DNA from: FEN-1139 sp038207155
Lineage (GTDB): Bacteria; Myxococcota_A; Polyangia; Polyangiales; Polyangiaceae
Assembly: GCA_038207155.1 (NCBI GenBank)
Contig: JBBRAB010000004.1
Location: 124,001 to 188,000 of the forward strand
Length of the DNA: 64,000 nucleotides
Reading direction: 5' to 3'
Position 1 is the stretch's first letter. Each line of letters opens with the position of its first letter. Below, piece by piece: positions 18,071 through 26,942 of this stretch. The notes under the pieces were generated by a model, which ran no database searches, was not told the DNA's origin, and was given only the letters and a program-made list of their open reading frames with translations. A program made the translations under genes and the position numbers.

Positions 18071-18428
18071 GGCGCTGAGATTTTACATCGATGATCTTGC
18101 GATAACGCTGCAGGACTATTGAGCTATATCGCGAATCACACAGCTCCCAGACAGGCCCTTGCGGTGTCCGTCCCACATAGCGCAGCTGTCACAATCGAGG
18201 GTTGCGGCCGAGCAACCGTGCTGCCTCGAACCCGGCGTGGCAGGATTTTGGGGACATTTCGACATGCCATTTACTCTTTGTGCTTGAACGCGGGAGAAAC
18301 CCTTGTTATCCGTGGCCCTGTCTTGAAACGCATCGTCGACACCGGCAAATGTCGATCGGCGAAGCGACGAGGCGGGAGATAATCCAGGCGCTCGGCACGG
18401 ATTTTTCGGAGAAACTAGGAGGAATCGC
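18071..18428 (+). other. Long leader/intergenic region before the HU gene
   Basis: 358 bases without a supported gene. It is clearly less GC-rich than the surroundings, with AT-rich patches near 18080-18130 and 18260-18310, as expected of a strong promoter region for an abundant nucleoid protein. Candidate elements (for example TTGAAC, 17 bases, TATCCG ending near 18312) are too weak to call. Its end carries the AGGAGG that serves the HU start. Confidence 0.4.
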
Positions 18429-18740
18429 ATGGCTGGAAAGAGGCTGACGAAGGCTCAGGTAATTGCAGAACTCGCTGAGGCTGCTGATCTTGATAAAAAG
18501 AGTGTCAATCGAGTGTTCGACTCGATGGCGGATCTTATCCGCAAGCAGTTGTCGAACCGTGGCCCCGGTGAATTCGTGGTGCCCGGTCTCGTCAAGCTCC
18601 GCGTTGTGAAGAAGCCCGCGACCAAAGAGCGTCAGGGCATCAACCCCTTCACCAAGGAGCCCATCACGATCCCCGCGAAGCCCGCGAGCAAGAAGGTTCG
18701 CGCGGCACCGCTCAAGGCGCTTAAGGACCTCGTCCAGTAA
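18429..18740 (+). CDS. HU-family DNA-binding protein
   Basis: Histone-like protein of 103 aa. N-terminal helices (LTKAQVIAELAEAADLDKKSVNRVFDSM) and the beta-arm region (GEFVVPGLVKLRVVKKPATKERQG) fit the HU/IHF fold. The arm consensus is altered: instead of GRNPxTG it reads GINPFTKEPITI, which occurs in a known divergent HU branch. The C-terminus is basic. An excellent AGGAGG lies seven bases before the ATG. It is followed by a strong hairpin terminator. Expected role is DNA bending and compaction. Confidence 0.9.
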   Translation: MAGKRLTKAQVIAELAEAADLDKKSVNRVFDSMADLIRKQLSNRGPGEFVVPGLVKLRVVKKPATKERQGINPFTKEPITIPAKPASKKVRAAPLKALKDLVQ

Positions 18741-18793
18741 GCGCACGGTCGCTCAGCGGCTAACCCGTCTCGGGTGAAACTGCCGAGCCGCGT

Positions 18794-18828
18794 CCCCGGT
18801 TCTTCTTCGGAGGAGCCGGGGATGTTTC
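18794..18828 (+). terminator. UUCG-capped hairpin terminator after the HU gene
   Basis: A continuous 12-bp stem (18794-18805 with 18810-18821, three G-U pairs) closes a UUCG tetraloop, one of the most stable RNA hairpins, and is followed by TGTTTCGTTTC. It ends 80 bases after the HU stop. It also covers the only Shine-Dalgarno-like sequence (AGGAG) in front of the ATG at 18822, which argues that the next gene starts at the later GTG. Confidence 0.65.
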
Positions 18829-18881
18829 GTTTCACGGCTCGAGCAGCTGCACAGCGAGCCCGCATCGTCCATACTGCGCGC

Positions 18882-20075
18882 GTGCCGCGCGTCACCATCA
18901 AACCAGGCCACGTTCAGCCACTGTGGGCCGGTCATCCCTGGGTCTACGCCCAGGCCGTTGAGCGCGTCGAGGGTGGCGCCACAGCGGGCGAGCCCGTCGA
19001 TGTCCACGACCCTCGCGGCCTCTGGCTCGGGCGGGGGCTCTATTCGCCGGGATCGGCGATCCCGGTTCGCATCTGCAGCCATGAGCCGGATGTAGCGCTC
19101 GACGCCGGCTTTTTCGCCAGACGGCTCGAGGCGGCCCTCCAGCTCCGGCAAAAACTCGGACTGCCCTCCGAGCGCACCAACGCATTTCGCCTGGTGCACG
19201 CCGAGGGAGACTACCTACCCGGACTGATCGTCGACAAATACGCCGACGTTCTCGCGGTGCAGTTTGGCACCCTGGGCATGAAGCGCCGTGAGGCTGAGCT
19301 CCTCGCAGCGCTTGAGCAACTGCTCAGGCCCCGCGCCATCATTGATCGCACCAGTGAGCGCGCCGCCGAGCTCGAAGGCTTTCAAGCGACTCGAGGACAA
19401 TGCCGCGGAGCTGAGCCGGTAACGGAGCTCGACTTCCGTGAGCGGGGCCTGCAGTGGCGGATCCCGCTCGAGCTTGGACAAAAGACGGGCTACTACCTCG
19501 ATCAGCGCAGCCTGCGCGGACGCGTTGAGCAGCTGGCCGCAGGTCGCCGCGTTCTGGACGTCTATTCCTACGTCGGTCCGTTCGCGCTGGCAGCGGCGCG
19601 CGCGGGAGCCAGCGAGGTGGTCTCGGTCGACTCGAGCGCCCTGGCGCAAGAGGTGGCCGCCGACAATGCGCTGCGCAACGGCCTGGCCGGTAAGATCCGC
19701 TTCGAACGCGACGACGCGCTCGAGGCCATGGCTCGCGCGGGGCGCAGCGGTGGCTACGAGCTGGTGATCTGCGATCCGCCCAAGCTCGCGCAGAGTCGCG
19801 CAGCCCGTGAGCGCGCGGCGGGTAACATGCGGCGCGTTGCGGCCGCAGCCTGCCGCGCGACTGCTCCTGGAGGGCTGTTGGTGCTCTGTTCCTGCTCGGC
19901 AGCGCTCGGTCCGTCCGAGCTCGTGCGCTCGCTGGCCCTTGGGGCGCGCGACGTCGGCCTGCAGCCGCGGGTGCTCGAACGTTGGTTTCAGGGGCCCGAT
20001 CACCCCGTGGCCGCCGCCTTCCCGGAAGGGACCTACCTGTCGACCGTCATCGCGACGCTCAACCGGATCAACTGA
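18882..20075 (+). CDS. rlmI: 23S rRNA methyltransferase, RlmI family
   Basis: SAM-dependent rRNA cytosine-C5 methyltransferase (RlmI acts on C1962 of E. coli 23S rRNA). The N-terminal PUA-like domain (KPGHVQPLWAGHPWVY), the central EEHD-like region and the Rossmann domain (GRRVLDVYSYVGPFALAAA) are all seen. The motif CDPPKLAQSRA and a CSCS motif with the catalytic Cys near the end complete it. With GTG at 18882 the protein is 397 aa, within one residue of E. coli RlmI. An ATG at 18822 would add 20 non-conserved residues. Its stop overlaps the HAD gene start (TGATG). Confidence 0.88.
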   Translation: MPRVTIKPGHVQPLWAGHPWVYAQAVERVEGGATAGEPVDVHDPRGLWLGRGLYSPGSAIPVRICSHEPDVALDAGFFARRLEAALQLRQKLGLPSERTNAFRLVHAEGDYLPGLIVDKYADVLAVQFGTLGMKRREAELLAALEQLLRPRAIIDRTSERAAELEGFQATRGQCRGAEPVTELDFRERGLQWRIPLELGQKTGYYLDQRSLRGRVEQLAAGRRVLDVYSYVGPFALAAARAGASEVVSVDSSALAQEVAADNALRNGLAGKIRFERDDALEAMARAGRSGGYELVICDPPKLAQSRAARERAAGNMRRVAAAACRATAPGGLLVLCSCSAALGPSELVRSLALGARDVGLQPRVLERWFQGPDHPVAAAFPEGTYLSTVIATLNRIN

Positions 20076-20866
20076 TGCGGCCCTTGACGCAGCTCGACCA
20101 GGCCGTCGCCTGTCACTTGCGCGGCCTGCTCTTTGATCTCGACGACACCCTGCTCGACCACGGCTGCCTGAGCGAAGCCGCGCTCGCGGCGCTGTACCAG
20201 CTCAAGTCCTCAGGGCTCGCGCTGCTGCCGGTCACGGGTCGCCCGGCGGCCTGGGGCGACGTCCTGCTGCGACTTTGGCCTGTTGACGGCGTGGTGACAG
20301 AAAACGGCGCGGTCGCCCATCTGCCCGGGTCGGGCGCGCCGCGCCTGCTCGACGAAGTCTCCCCCGAGCTGCGCGCTCAGAGGCGCGCCCGTCTCGCATC
20401 GCTGGTCGCTTGCCTGCGCGCGCAGTTCCCCGAGCTACAGCCGGCGTCGGACGTGCCGTGGCGCCACACGGACTACACCTTCGACATCGGCGAGACGCGC
20501 CAGGTCGCTCCCGCGCTGGTCGAGGCCGCACGTGCCGCTGCGCGCGCGGCCGGAGCTCGCACCGTTCGCTCCTCAGTTCACCTGCACGTGAGTTTTGACG
20601 GCAGCGACAAGGGCAGCGGCGCGCTGCGCGCCCTAGCGCTGCTGTTCGGCGCAGACCCGACCGAGGCCCGGTCGCGCTATGCCTTCATCGGCGACAGCGA
20701 GAACGACGAACCCGGGTTTTCAACCTTCCACACCTCGATCGGCGTGGCCAATCTGCGCGGACGACCCACGCTCCCTCCGCGCTACGTGACTCTCGCCGAG
20801 CGCAGCCAAGGCTTCGTTGAGCTGGCCGAGCAGCTGTGTCGCCTGCGGGCGAGCGCTCCCCGCTAA
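20075..20866 (+). CDS. HAD-superfamily phosphatase, Cof/type IIB-like
   Basis: Haloacid-dehalogenase-fold hydrolase, 263 aa. Motif I (FDLDDTLLDH), motif II (LLPVTGRP), the VTENGA segment typical of type IIB enzymes, a Lys (GSDKGSGALRAL) and motif IV (FIGDSENDEPGF) are present. Type IIB enzymes remove phosphate from sugar phosphates or related metabolites; the mannosyl-3-phosphoglycerate/sucrose phosphatase groups are the closest in pattern, but the substrate cannot be fixed. The start codon overlaps the rlmI stop by one base, so the two are probably cotranscribed. Confidence 0.85.
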   Translation: MRPLTQLDQAVACHLRGLLFDLDDTLLDHGCLSEAALAALYQLKSSGLALLPVTGRPAAWGDVLLRLWPVDGVVTENGAVAHLPGSGAPRLLDEVSPELRAQRRARLASLVACLRAQFPELQPASDVPWRHTDYTFDIGETRQVAPALVEAARAAARAAGARTVRSSVHLHVSFDGSDKGSGALRALALLFGADPTEARSRYAFIGDSENDEPGFSTFHTSIGVANLRGRPTLPPRYVTLAERSQGFVELAEQLCRLRASAPR

Positions 20867-20917
20867 CGCGGGGCCGCGCTGGCTCAATGCGTGGGCGCGA
20901 CGGGGGGCCGCGCGGAC

Positions 20918-22366
20918 TCAATGCTCGTGCGCAACGGGCGCATTGCCGCCGGGATGGGCCTTGAGCCATGCCGCATAGCCGCCATCGGTGAGCAGGGCAT
21001 CGGCGGGCACAGCCTCGACCTCGCGCAGGGCCTCACTTCCATCCCAGGCAGCGCTGAAACGCTTGGCCAAGTCGAAACGCACGAAGCGTCCAAGCAGATG
21101 AGGCGCCTCGCTGACCCACAGGATCCGCGCGGTCGCGTCCATGACGACCCCGTGAGCCGCGATCAGGGCGCCGACGGCGCGGCGATCCCCGAGCGGAAGC
21201 TCGCTGTCATTGAGCCCGCGGCGATCACGGAGAAACCCGACCAGCTCACTGGGAGTTACCGGGTGATTGACGCGCGAGAGAAGCTGCTCACCGCGCTGCT
21301 GCCGCTGCACGGTCGAGGTGCTGCTGCGGACGTGAAGATTCTTCGGGTCGTCAGCACTCGGTCCAACCAAGTGGTTGGTGAGCACCGTTTTTTCGCCCAA
21401 GCGATAGCGATAGGTGGGGCGCCCCGGCACTCGCTCGAGCGCCCAGGCCCCACCGCGTCCATCGACCACGATCACGACGTGACTCACCATCGGCTTTCGC
21501 GCCATCAACCACTCGGCGGCTTCGTCGGCGTTGTGCGCCGTTTCAAGCACGTGACGCAGCGAGTGGATCATCGGCTCGCCCGAGGTATCGAGCACGCCGG
21601 CGCGCCCGCCGTGCACCACCACCCCCACCCCTTCGGAGTTCATGCCGGAAACGACGCCGATCAAGCCTGGCCAGGCCACCGACGCAAAAGACAGCTTGCC
21701 CGGCTGCTCGACGAAGTAAACGACCTTCTTCTCGTCAAAGACATTATCGACCTCGAAGTCGAAATTGCGGGCCAGCAGCGCATGACCCCCCGCACCGGCG
21801 GCGCCGTGAACAGCGAAGGACGTGCAGCCAAGCAGCGGCGATTCCTCGAACGAGAGCGAGATGTCGTACAGCGAGTTGAGGTACAGGAGTCGCTGATAGG
21901 TCGGCAGCACCGACTCGAAGGGATCGGGCTGAAAGGTCTGCGCCATCGCCGAGATTTCGCGCAGCCGCTCCGGAGTCATGGCTTGATCGACCGCGTGAAA
22001 CCGCAGGCGCGCCAGATCCATCATCAGAAAGCGCGCCCACGGTTTGGGCACGTAAACAGCGAATTTTGAGAGAAAGCGCTGTTCGAGCTCGATCATCTCG
22101 GGTCGCAGCAGCGCGACCTCCGCCGCTCCGAGCTCCTCAGGAGTCCCCGAGAGGCGCACTTCGAGCAGACCTTTGGACAGCACGGCGTAGCTGCGTCCCG
22201 CGCGGCGCAGCTCTCTCGACGGGCGGGCGACCTCAGGAATCGAGACGCTCACCGGGACCGGGCGAGGGCGCGTTCCCAGCACGATCCCGTAGTGTACGCA
22301 CAGCGGGGTCAGCACGACGACCAACAAACCAATCCAGAGTTTCCGATGTCGGCTTGCCACGGTCAC
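20918..22366 (-). CDS. C45-type autoproteolytic acyltransferase/hydrolase, membrane-anchored
   Basis: An Ntn-fold protein related to acyl-coenzyme A:6-aminopenicillanic acid acyltransferase and phospholipase-B-like hydrolases. The expected autoprocessing Cys is present (LLGCTSFAV), and so are the downstream ARNFDFE, GMNSEGVGVVVHGG and TNH patterns of the family. A membrane helix at residues 10-32 anchors it, so the catalytic domain faces the periplasm. It starts four bases inside the glycosyltransferase gene (ATGA), indicating an operon. The substrate is unknown; an N-acyl amide or lipid is inference. Confidence 0.8.
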   Translation of the reverse strand: MTVASRHRKLWIGLLVVVLTPLCVHYGIVLGTRPRPVPVSVSIPEVARPSRELRRAGRSYAVLSKGLLEVRLSGTPEELGAAEVALLRPEMIELEQRFLSKFAVYVPKPWARFLMMDLARLRFHAVDQAMTPERLREISAMAQTFQPDPFESVLPTYQRLLYLNSLYDISLSFEESPLLGCTSFAVHGAAGAGGHALLARNFDFEVDNVFDEKKVVYFVEQPGKLSFASVAWPGLIGVVSGMNSEGVGVVVHGGRAGVLDTSGEPMIHSLRHVLETAHNADEAAEWLMARKPMVSHVVIVVDGRGGAWALERVPGRPTYRYRLGEKTVLTNHLVGPSADDPKNLHVRSSTSTVQRQQRGEQLLSRVNHPVTPSELVGFLRDRRGLNDSELPLGDRRAVGALIAAHGVVMDATARILWVSEAPHLLGRFVRFDLAKRFSAAWDGSEALREVEAVPADALLTDGGYAAWLKAHPGGNAPVAHEH

Positions 22367-23052
22367 TGCTCCACCAAGGTTCGAATCACGGTAGCCACGA
22401 TGCGAGCTGGATCTCGCCAGACGTGAAAGTGCGAGAGTCGCTCGGACGGCGGAGGATAGTAGACTTCAGTGTCGAGCTGTTCAATCGCCACACCCCGCTG
22501 AGCCGCCAGAAGGAGCACCTCGGCCTCAAAGGCGTAGCCGGTGGCACGAGCGCCGAGCGCCAAGGTTTCGCGCAGGGGATAACGCCGCAGACCGCACTGA
22601 GTATCGCGCAGCGCAAGCCCCGTGAAGGCGGACAAGAAATGATTCGACAGGCGATTGGAGAACTGGGCCGAGCGCGGCGCGCGCGCCTTGGCCAGGTTGC
22701 GGACACCGAGCACCAGCGCCCGGTCGGCGCTCGGATGCTGAGCCAGCCGCAGGGCCTCGGCTGGGGGATGTTGCCCGTCAGCGTCGAGGGTCACGACGGC
22801 CTGATATCCCAGCTCGAGGGCCGCAGTCATCCCGGTCACAAGCGCACACCCCTTGCCCCGATTGACGACATGCTGAAGGACCAAAGCACCCAGCTCGCGT
22901 GCGACTTCCGCGGTGCCATCAGTCGAGCCATCGTCGACCACCAGCACCCGGCCTTCGTGACCGGCGCGCTGGCAGACCGCGCTCAACTCCCGCAGAACCG
23001 CGCCCAGGTGACTCGCGGCCTGGTGGGCGGGGATCAAGAACGCAGTCGACAT
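22363..23052 (-). CDS. Family 2 glycosyltransferase
   Basis: GT-A-fold glycosyltransferase of the polyprenyl-phosphate-sugar synthase kind. The nucleotide-binding DDGSTDGT, the metal-binding DADGQHPP and the GxxNRGKGCAL segment are intact, as is the acceptor-side RDTQCGLR. There are no C-terminal membrane helices (229 aa), so it is a soluble or peripheral enzyme. It probably moves a sugar from a nucleotide to a lipid carrier or lipid. Cotranscription with the membrane-anchored C45 enzyme suggests a shared envelope lipid pathway (inference). Confidence 0.85.
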   Translation of the reverse strand: MSTAFLIPAHQAASHLGAVLRELSAVCQRAGHEGRVLVVDDGSTDGTAEVARELGALVLQHVVNRGKGCALVTGMTAALELGYQAVVTLDADGQHPPAEALRLAQHPSADRALVLGVRNLAKARAPRSAQFSNRLSNHFLSAFTGLALRDTQCGLRRYPLRETLALGARATGYAFEAEVLLLAAQRGVAIEQLDTEVYYPPPSERLSHFHVWRDPARIVATVIRTLVEQ

Positions 23053-23195
23053 GCCAGTCAGCCTAGTCTGCTCCCCACTTCACTGCACCCACGGAATTAT
23101 CCGCCTCCAGTGCATCTTTTCCCGGGTACCCAGAGAGCTTGGCGGATCGGGCGGTCCTGAGACAAACTGGTACTCGCTTGATTGGAGAGGTACCC

Positions 23196-23981
23196 ATGCG
23201 ACGGATTGGCTTATTGACGGCGGTTGCGTGTTTGTTCTTGGCCTGTGCGTCCGGCAACGAGCTCAGTGGCTCGGATAAGAACGCGGGCGGAGTTGGAAGC
23301 GGAACCGGGGGCGCCGGCACCGGCAGCACGGCGAGTACCGGCAGCACGGCGAGTACCGGCAGCACGGCGAGCACCGGTTCGGTCTCGAGCACCGGCAGCA
23401 CGAGCAGTACCGGCGGCACGACCAGCACGGGTTCAGTCTCGGGCACCGGTGGCGTTACCTTGGGCGACTGCACGGACAAGAAGACCAACGGCACCGAGAG
23501 TGACGTCGACTGCGGCGGCTCCTGCGCGCTCAAATGCGCCGACGGCAAGACCTGTAACTCCGCGGCGGACTGTGAGTTCAACGGCTGCGGCGCGGACAAG
23601 AAGTGCTCGGGCTGCGTCAACGGCGTCAAGGATGGCAGCGAAGGCGATGTCGACTGCGGCGGCACTTGTCCGCTCAAGTGCATCGGAGAGGTCTGCAGCG
23701 CGCCGGCGGACTGCGCCTCGCGCAACTGTGACGCGAACAAGTGCGCCAAGAGCCTGCATCCGCTGGCGAACATCCCAGCGACATGTGAGGTCTGCAAGGT
23801 GGGCAACGCCAGTGACAAGCCGATTTGCCAGAAGTTCCTCGACTGCTACTTGACGAACAACTGCGGCCCGAGCGACTGCGGCGGCAATGACGGCACCTGT
23901 GGCGTCAACAAGCTCGGCGGCGGCTCAGCGCCGCAGACGGCAGCCAACGCCACCTACGACTGCGCCGCTAAGGCGATGTAA
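23196..23981 (+). CDS. Cysteine-rich secreted lipoprotein with Thr/Gly/Ser repeat linker
   Basis: Lipoprotein signal with lipobox LFLAC. A 65-residue spacer is built of TGSTAS-type repeats. Two copies of a Cys-rich unit follow (DxVDCGGxC...C..G..C....DC....C), the recurring disulphide-knit module of myxobacterial surface proteins, and then a further Cys-rich C-terminal domain. Start ATG at 23196 with GGAGAGG five bases upstream. Predicted surface exposed; binding partner unknown. The gene is divergent from the glycosyltransferase. Confidence 0.8.
   Translation: MRRIGLLTAVACLFLACASGNELSGSDKNAGGVGSGTGGAGTGSTASTGSTASTGSTASTGSVSSTGSTSSTGGTTSTGSVSGTGGVTLGDCTDKKTNGTESDVDCGGSCALKCADGKTCNSAADCEFNGCGADKKCSGCVNGVKDGSEGDVDCGGTCPLKCIGEVCSAPADCASRNCDANKCAKSLHPLANIPATCEVCKVGNASDKPICQKFLDCYLTNNCGPSDCGGNDGTCGVNKLGGGSAPQTAANATYDCAAKAM
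23322..23375 (+). repeat. 18-bp tandem repeat, three copies
   Basis: Three near-identical 18-base units code for GSTAST in the lipoprotein linker; degenerate copies continue to about 23450. Copy-number changes keep the frame and would alter spacer length. Confidence 0.85.
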
Positions 23982-23986
23982 CGCGC

Positions 23987-24631
23987 TTGGACTCTCCCTT
24001 CGCGAATTCCCCCGAGGTCCTGCAGCAGCTCACGCTGCAGGCCAAGCAAGCCCTGCGGCGCAAACTCCGCGCGCTGCGCGCGGCCATCCCGGCTGCGCGT
24101 GCCGACCAGCGCAGTCAGGTGATCGTCGAGCGCCTGCAAAGCTTGCCTTGGGTACAGAGCGCGCGGAGAGTTGCGCTGTTTGCGCCGCTGCTCGAGCGGC
24201 GTGAGGTCGACCTTCGGCCGCTTGATACCTGGCTCCGTCAACGGGGCTGCGCACTGTATTATCCGTTCATGGAGCCAGCCGGCGATGGCCTGCGAACGGG
24301 CTTTCGACTGGTCGACAATTTCGGCGAGCTTGAGGAGCGCGGTCGCCGCTTCCCCGAGCCACCGTCAGCAGCGGCGGAAGCCGGTGCCGGCGAGCTCGAT
24401 CTAGTGCTCGTCCCAGCGCTGGGCGTGACGCTCGGCGGCCAGCGACTCGGCTACGGTTCTGGCTTCTACGACGCCACCCTGCGGGAGTTCTGCCCACCGG
24501 CGCGTTCAGTCGTGGTCGCCTATGACTTTCAGCTGCTCGCCGAGCTGCCGACCGAGCCGCACGACTTTGGCTGTGACGCCGTGATTACCGACCGCGGGGG
24601 GCCGCTCGCGGCTTCCCATCACCCCGGCTAG
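23987..24631 (+). CDS. 5-formyltetrahydrofolate cyclo-ligase
   Basis: ATP-dependent enzyme converting 5-formyl-THF to 5,10-methenyl-THF in one-carbon metabolism. Basic N-terminal helix (KQALRRKLRALRAAI), the LFAPLLERREVD stretch and the hallmark C-terminal pattern LGYGSGFYDATL are intact; length (214 aa) is near the family's usual. The start is TTG at 23987, five bases after the preceding stop, so it may be read through from the lipoprotein gene. In many bacteria this gene sits beside 6S RNA; no such RNA is visible here. Confidence 0.9.
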   Translation: MDSPFANSPEVLQQLTLQAKQALRRKLRALRAAIPAARADQRSQVIVERLQSLPWVQSARRVALFAPLLERREVDLRPLDTWLRQRGCALYYPFMEPAGDGLRTGFRLVDNFGELEERGRRFPEPPSAAAEAGAGELDLVLVPALGVTLGGQRLGYGSGFYDATLREFCPPARSVVVAYDFQLLAELPTEPHDFGCDAVITDRGGPLAASHHPG

Positions 24632-24826
24632 GCCGCAGCGCCCGGACCGCCCGGCGCAGCCGCAGCCAGCGGCCACACCGCCAAAGCAAGCTGCAGCAGG
24701 CCAGGAGGGACCGAGTTTTGTGCGTCCTGCGGCTACACCGGTGCAGCTCGAGTGGTTTTTTTGGCGGTCTTCGGGCCCTCTGGAGTGGCCAAACGGCGCC
24801 AGGTCCACTAAACCTCCGCCTTCCCG

Positions 24827-26023
24827 ATGTCGACTCAACCCGAGCTCCTGGCCGTCGCGGCCGAGCACCTCTACCCGAACTACCGTCAGCCCGCGCTCGT
24901 GATGGCGCGCGGTAAGGGCAGCGAGCTTTGGGATCTGGCGGGCAAGCGATACCTCGATTTTTTCGCAGGCATCGCCGTCAACACGCTCGGACATAGCGAA
25001 CCGCGGCTCTCGGCGGCTTTGGCGACTCAGGCGCAAGAGCTCCTGCACGTCTCCAACTACTATTACACGGCCACCAATCTGCATTTGGTGGCGGCGCTCA
25101 CGCGGCTCACCGGCTACCCGCGCGTCTTTTTCTGTAACTCCGGAACGGAAGCCGTCGAGGCGCTGCTCAAGCTAGCTCGCCGGCATTTTACAGCCTCGGG
25201 ACAGCCCGAACGCTATCGCGTGCTGTCGTTCGACAATTCTTTCCACGGTCGCACGCTCGGCGCGCTCTCACTCACCGGTCAGCCCAAATACCGCGAAGGC
25301 TTTGGGCCGATGTCAGGCGTCACGCACGTCCCCTACGGCGATCTGGCAGCCGTTCGGGCAGCGGTTGGTCCTGATCTGGCTGGGATCATCGTGGAACCAA
25401 TCCAGGGCGAAGGCGGGGTACTCGAGGCTCCGCCGGGGTTCCTCGCAGGACTGCGCGCGATCGCTGATGAGTGCGGCGCGTTGCTGCTCGCTGACGAAGT
25501 GCAGACCGGGATCGGTCGCACCGGCACGATGCTGGCGTTCGAACAAGCTGGCGTTAAAGCCGACGCGGTCGCTCTCGCCAAGGGTCTCGGCGGCGGGGTC
25601 CCGATCGGAGCGATGCTATGCACCGAAGCCCTCGCCGGCGCCTTGCCACCGGGCACGCACGGCAGCACCTTCGGCGGCAATCCGCTTGCCTCGGCGGCCG
25701 CTCTCACCGTGCTCACCGTAATCGAGCAGGACTCACTGCTGGCAGCCGTCACGCGCAAAGGCGCCTTCCTCGCACAGCGACTCGCCACCCTGGCCGCGGC
25801 GCACCCCGGAAAGATTGCGACCACGCGCGGCCTTGGACTTCTACAAGCCGTGGTGCTCACCGAGGCTATGGATCCCGGAGCCGTGCTTGCAAAGGCGCGC
25901 GACGCCGGATTGCTACTCACGCTGGCCGGGAGCCACGCTCTGCGGATTTCCCCGGCATTGACCATCACTGAGGCTGAGCTCGACGAAGGCATCGCCATCC
26001 TCGACCAGGTACTTAAAGGCTAG
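24827..26023 (+). CDS. argD: Acetylornithine aminotransferase
   Basis: PLP-dependent class III aminotransferase of arginine biosynthesis (N-acetylglutamate semialdehyde to N-acetylornithine; it can also act in lysine synthesis). The cofactor Lys lies in ALAKGLGGG, the PLP-phosphate motif NSGTEAVEALLKLAR and the DEVQTGIGRTG motif are intact, and length (398 aa) is typical. The start is ATG. argF follows after seven bases, and the preceding 195-base gap carries a GTTTTTTT run near 24752 that may terminate the upstream transcript. Confidence 0.95.
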   Translation: MSTQPELLAVAAEHLYPNYRQPALVMARGKGSELWDLAGKRYLDFFAGIAVNTLGHSEPRLSAALATQAQELLHVSNYYYTATNLHLVAALTRLTGYPRVFFCNSGTEAVEALLKLARRHFTASGQPERYRVLSFDNSFHGRTLGALSLTGQPKYREGFGPMSGVTHVPYGDLAAVRAAVGPDLAGIIVEPIQGEGGVLEAPPGFLAGLRAIADECGALLLADEVQTGIGRTGTMLAFEQAGVKADAVALAKGLGGGVPIGAMLCTEALAGALPPGTHGSTFGGNPLASAAALTVLTVIEQDSLLAAVTRKGAFLAQRLATLAAAHPGKIATTRGLGLLQAVVLTEAMDPGAVLAKARDAGLLLTLAGSHALRISPALTITEAELDEGIAILDQVLKG

Positions 26024-26030
26024 GCAAGCA

Positions 26031-26942
26031 ATGCGTCATTTGCACACCCTCTCCGATCTCGGAAAAGACGACCTGCTGGCGTTGCTCGATCGCGCTGATC
26101 GCTTTGAGCAGGAACGCGGTGAAGACTCTTCGCGACCCCTGGCTGGCAAGTCCGTTGCTCTCGTCTTCGAGAAAGCCTCGACCCGCACGCGCGTCTCACT
26201 TGAGCTCGCCGTCGTGGAGCTCGGAGGGCACCCCGTCGTCATCACGGGCAATGGTTCTCAGATGGGACGCGGCGAGCCAATCGCCGACACCGCGCGCGTG
26301 CTGTCGCGCATGGTCCACGTCATCACCTTCCGGACCGCCGGTGACGAGCGCTTCCTCGACATGGCCAAGCACTCGAGCGTGCCTGTGCTCAACGCCCTGA
26401 CCGACACGGGTCATCCGCTGCAACTGTTGGCGGATCTGCAGACCGTTCGGCGTTCGCTCGGCAAGCTGGAAGGCCTCAAGTACGCCTGGATCGGCGATGG
26501 CAACAACATGGCGATCTCGTGGATTGAGGCCGCCGGGCTGCTCGGCCTTGAGCTCGTCCTGGCCTGCCCGCAGGGCTACCAGCCGGCGCCCGAAGCGGTG
26601 CGTGCGGCCAATGCCAAGGGCGCCAGAGTCAAGGTCGTGACCGATCCCGCTACCGCGGTGCGTGGCGCCGACGTCGTCAACACCGACGTGTTTACGAGCA
26701 TGGGCCAGGAGAGCGAGCAGGAGGCCCGCCTTGCGGCCTTCGCTGGCTACCGCCTCACTCAAGAACTGTTGTCGACCGCCTCCCGCCATCACATCGTGCT
26801 GCACTGCCTGCCGGCCCATCGCGGCGAGGAGATTGACGCAGATGTGCTCGAGGGGCCTCACAGCGTCGTCTGGGCAGAAGCTGAATCGCGACTTCACACC
26901 TCGAAAGCTGCCCTGCTCTGGGCACTCGAGCGAGATGGCTAA
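26031..26942 (+). CDS. argF: Ornithine carbamoyltransferase
   Basis: Joins carbamoyl phosphate to ornithine to give citrulline. Carbamoyl-phosphate site STRTR, the ornithine-side DTGHPLQ and HCLPAHRGEE motifs are intact; 303 aa is normal. It lies seven bases after argD and its last eight bases overlap the start of the P-type ATPase-like gene, so argD-argF-ATPase-like is one transcript. No arginine operator could be identified upstream. Confidence 0.95.
   Translation: MRHLHTLSDLGKDDLLALLDRADRFEQERGEDSSRPLAGKSVALVFEKASTRTRVSLELAVVELGGHPVVITGNGSQMGRGEPIADTARVLSRMVHVITFRTAGDERFLDMAKHSSVPVLNALTDTGHPLQLLADLQTVRRSLGKLEGLKYAWIGDGNNMAISWIEAAGLLGLELVLACPQGYQPAPEAVRAANAKGARVKVVTDPATAVRGADVVNTDVFTSMGQESEQEARLAAFAGYRLTQELLSTASRHHIVLHCLPAHRGEEIDADVLEGPHSVVWAEAESRLHTSKAALLWALERDG

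Noticed and set aside
23124..23195. GGGTACC inverted pair before the Cys-rich lipoprotein gene
   Set aside because: GGTACC is itself palindromic, so two copies alone are poor evidence for an operator or hairpin.
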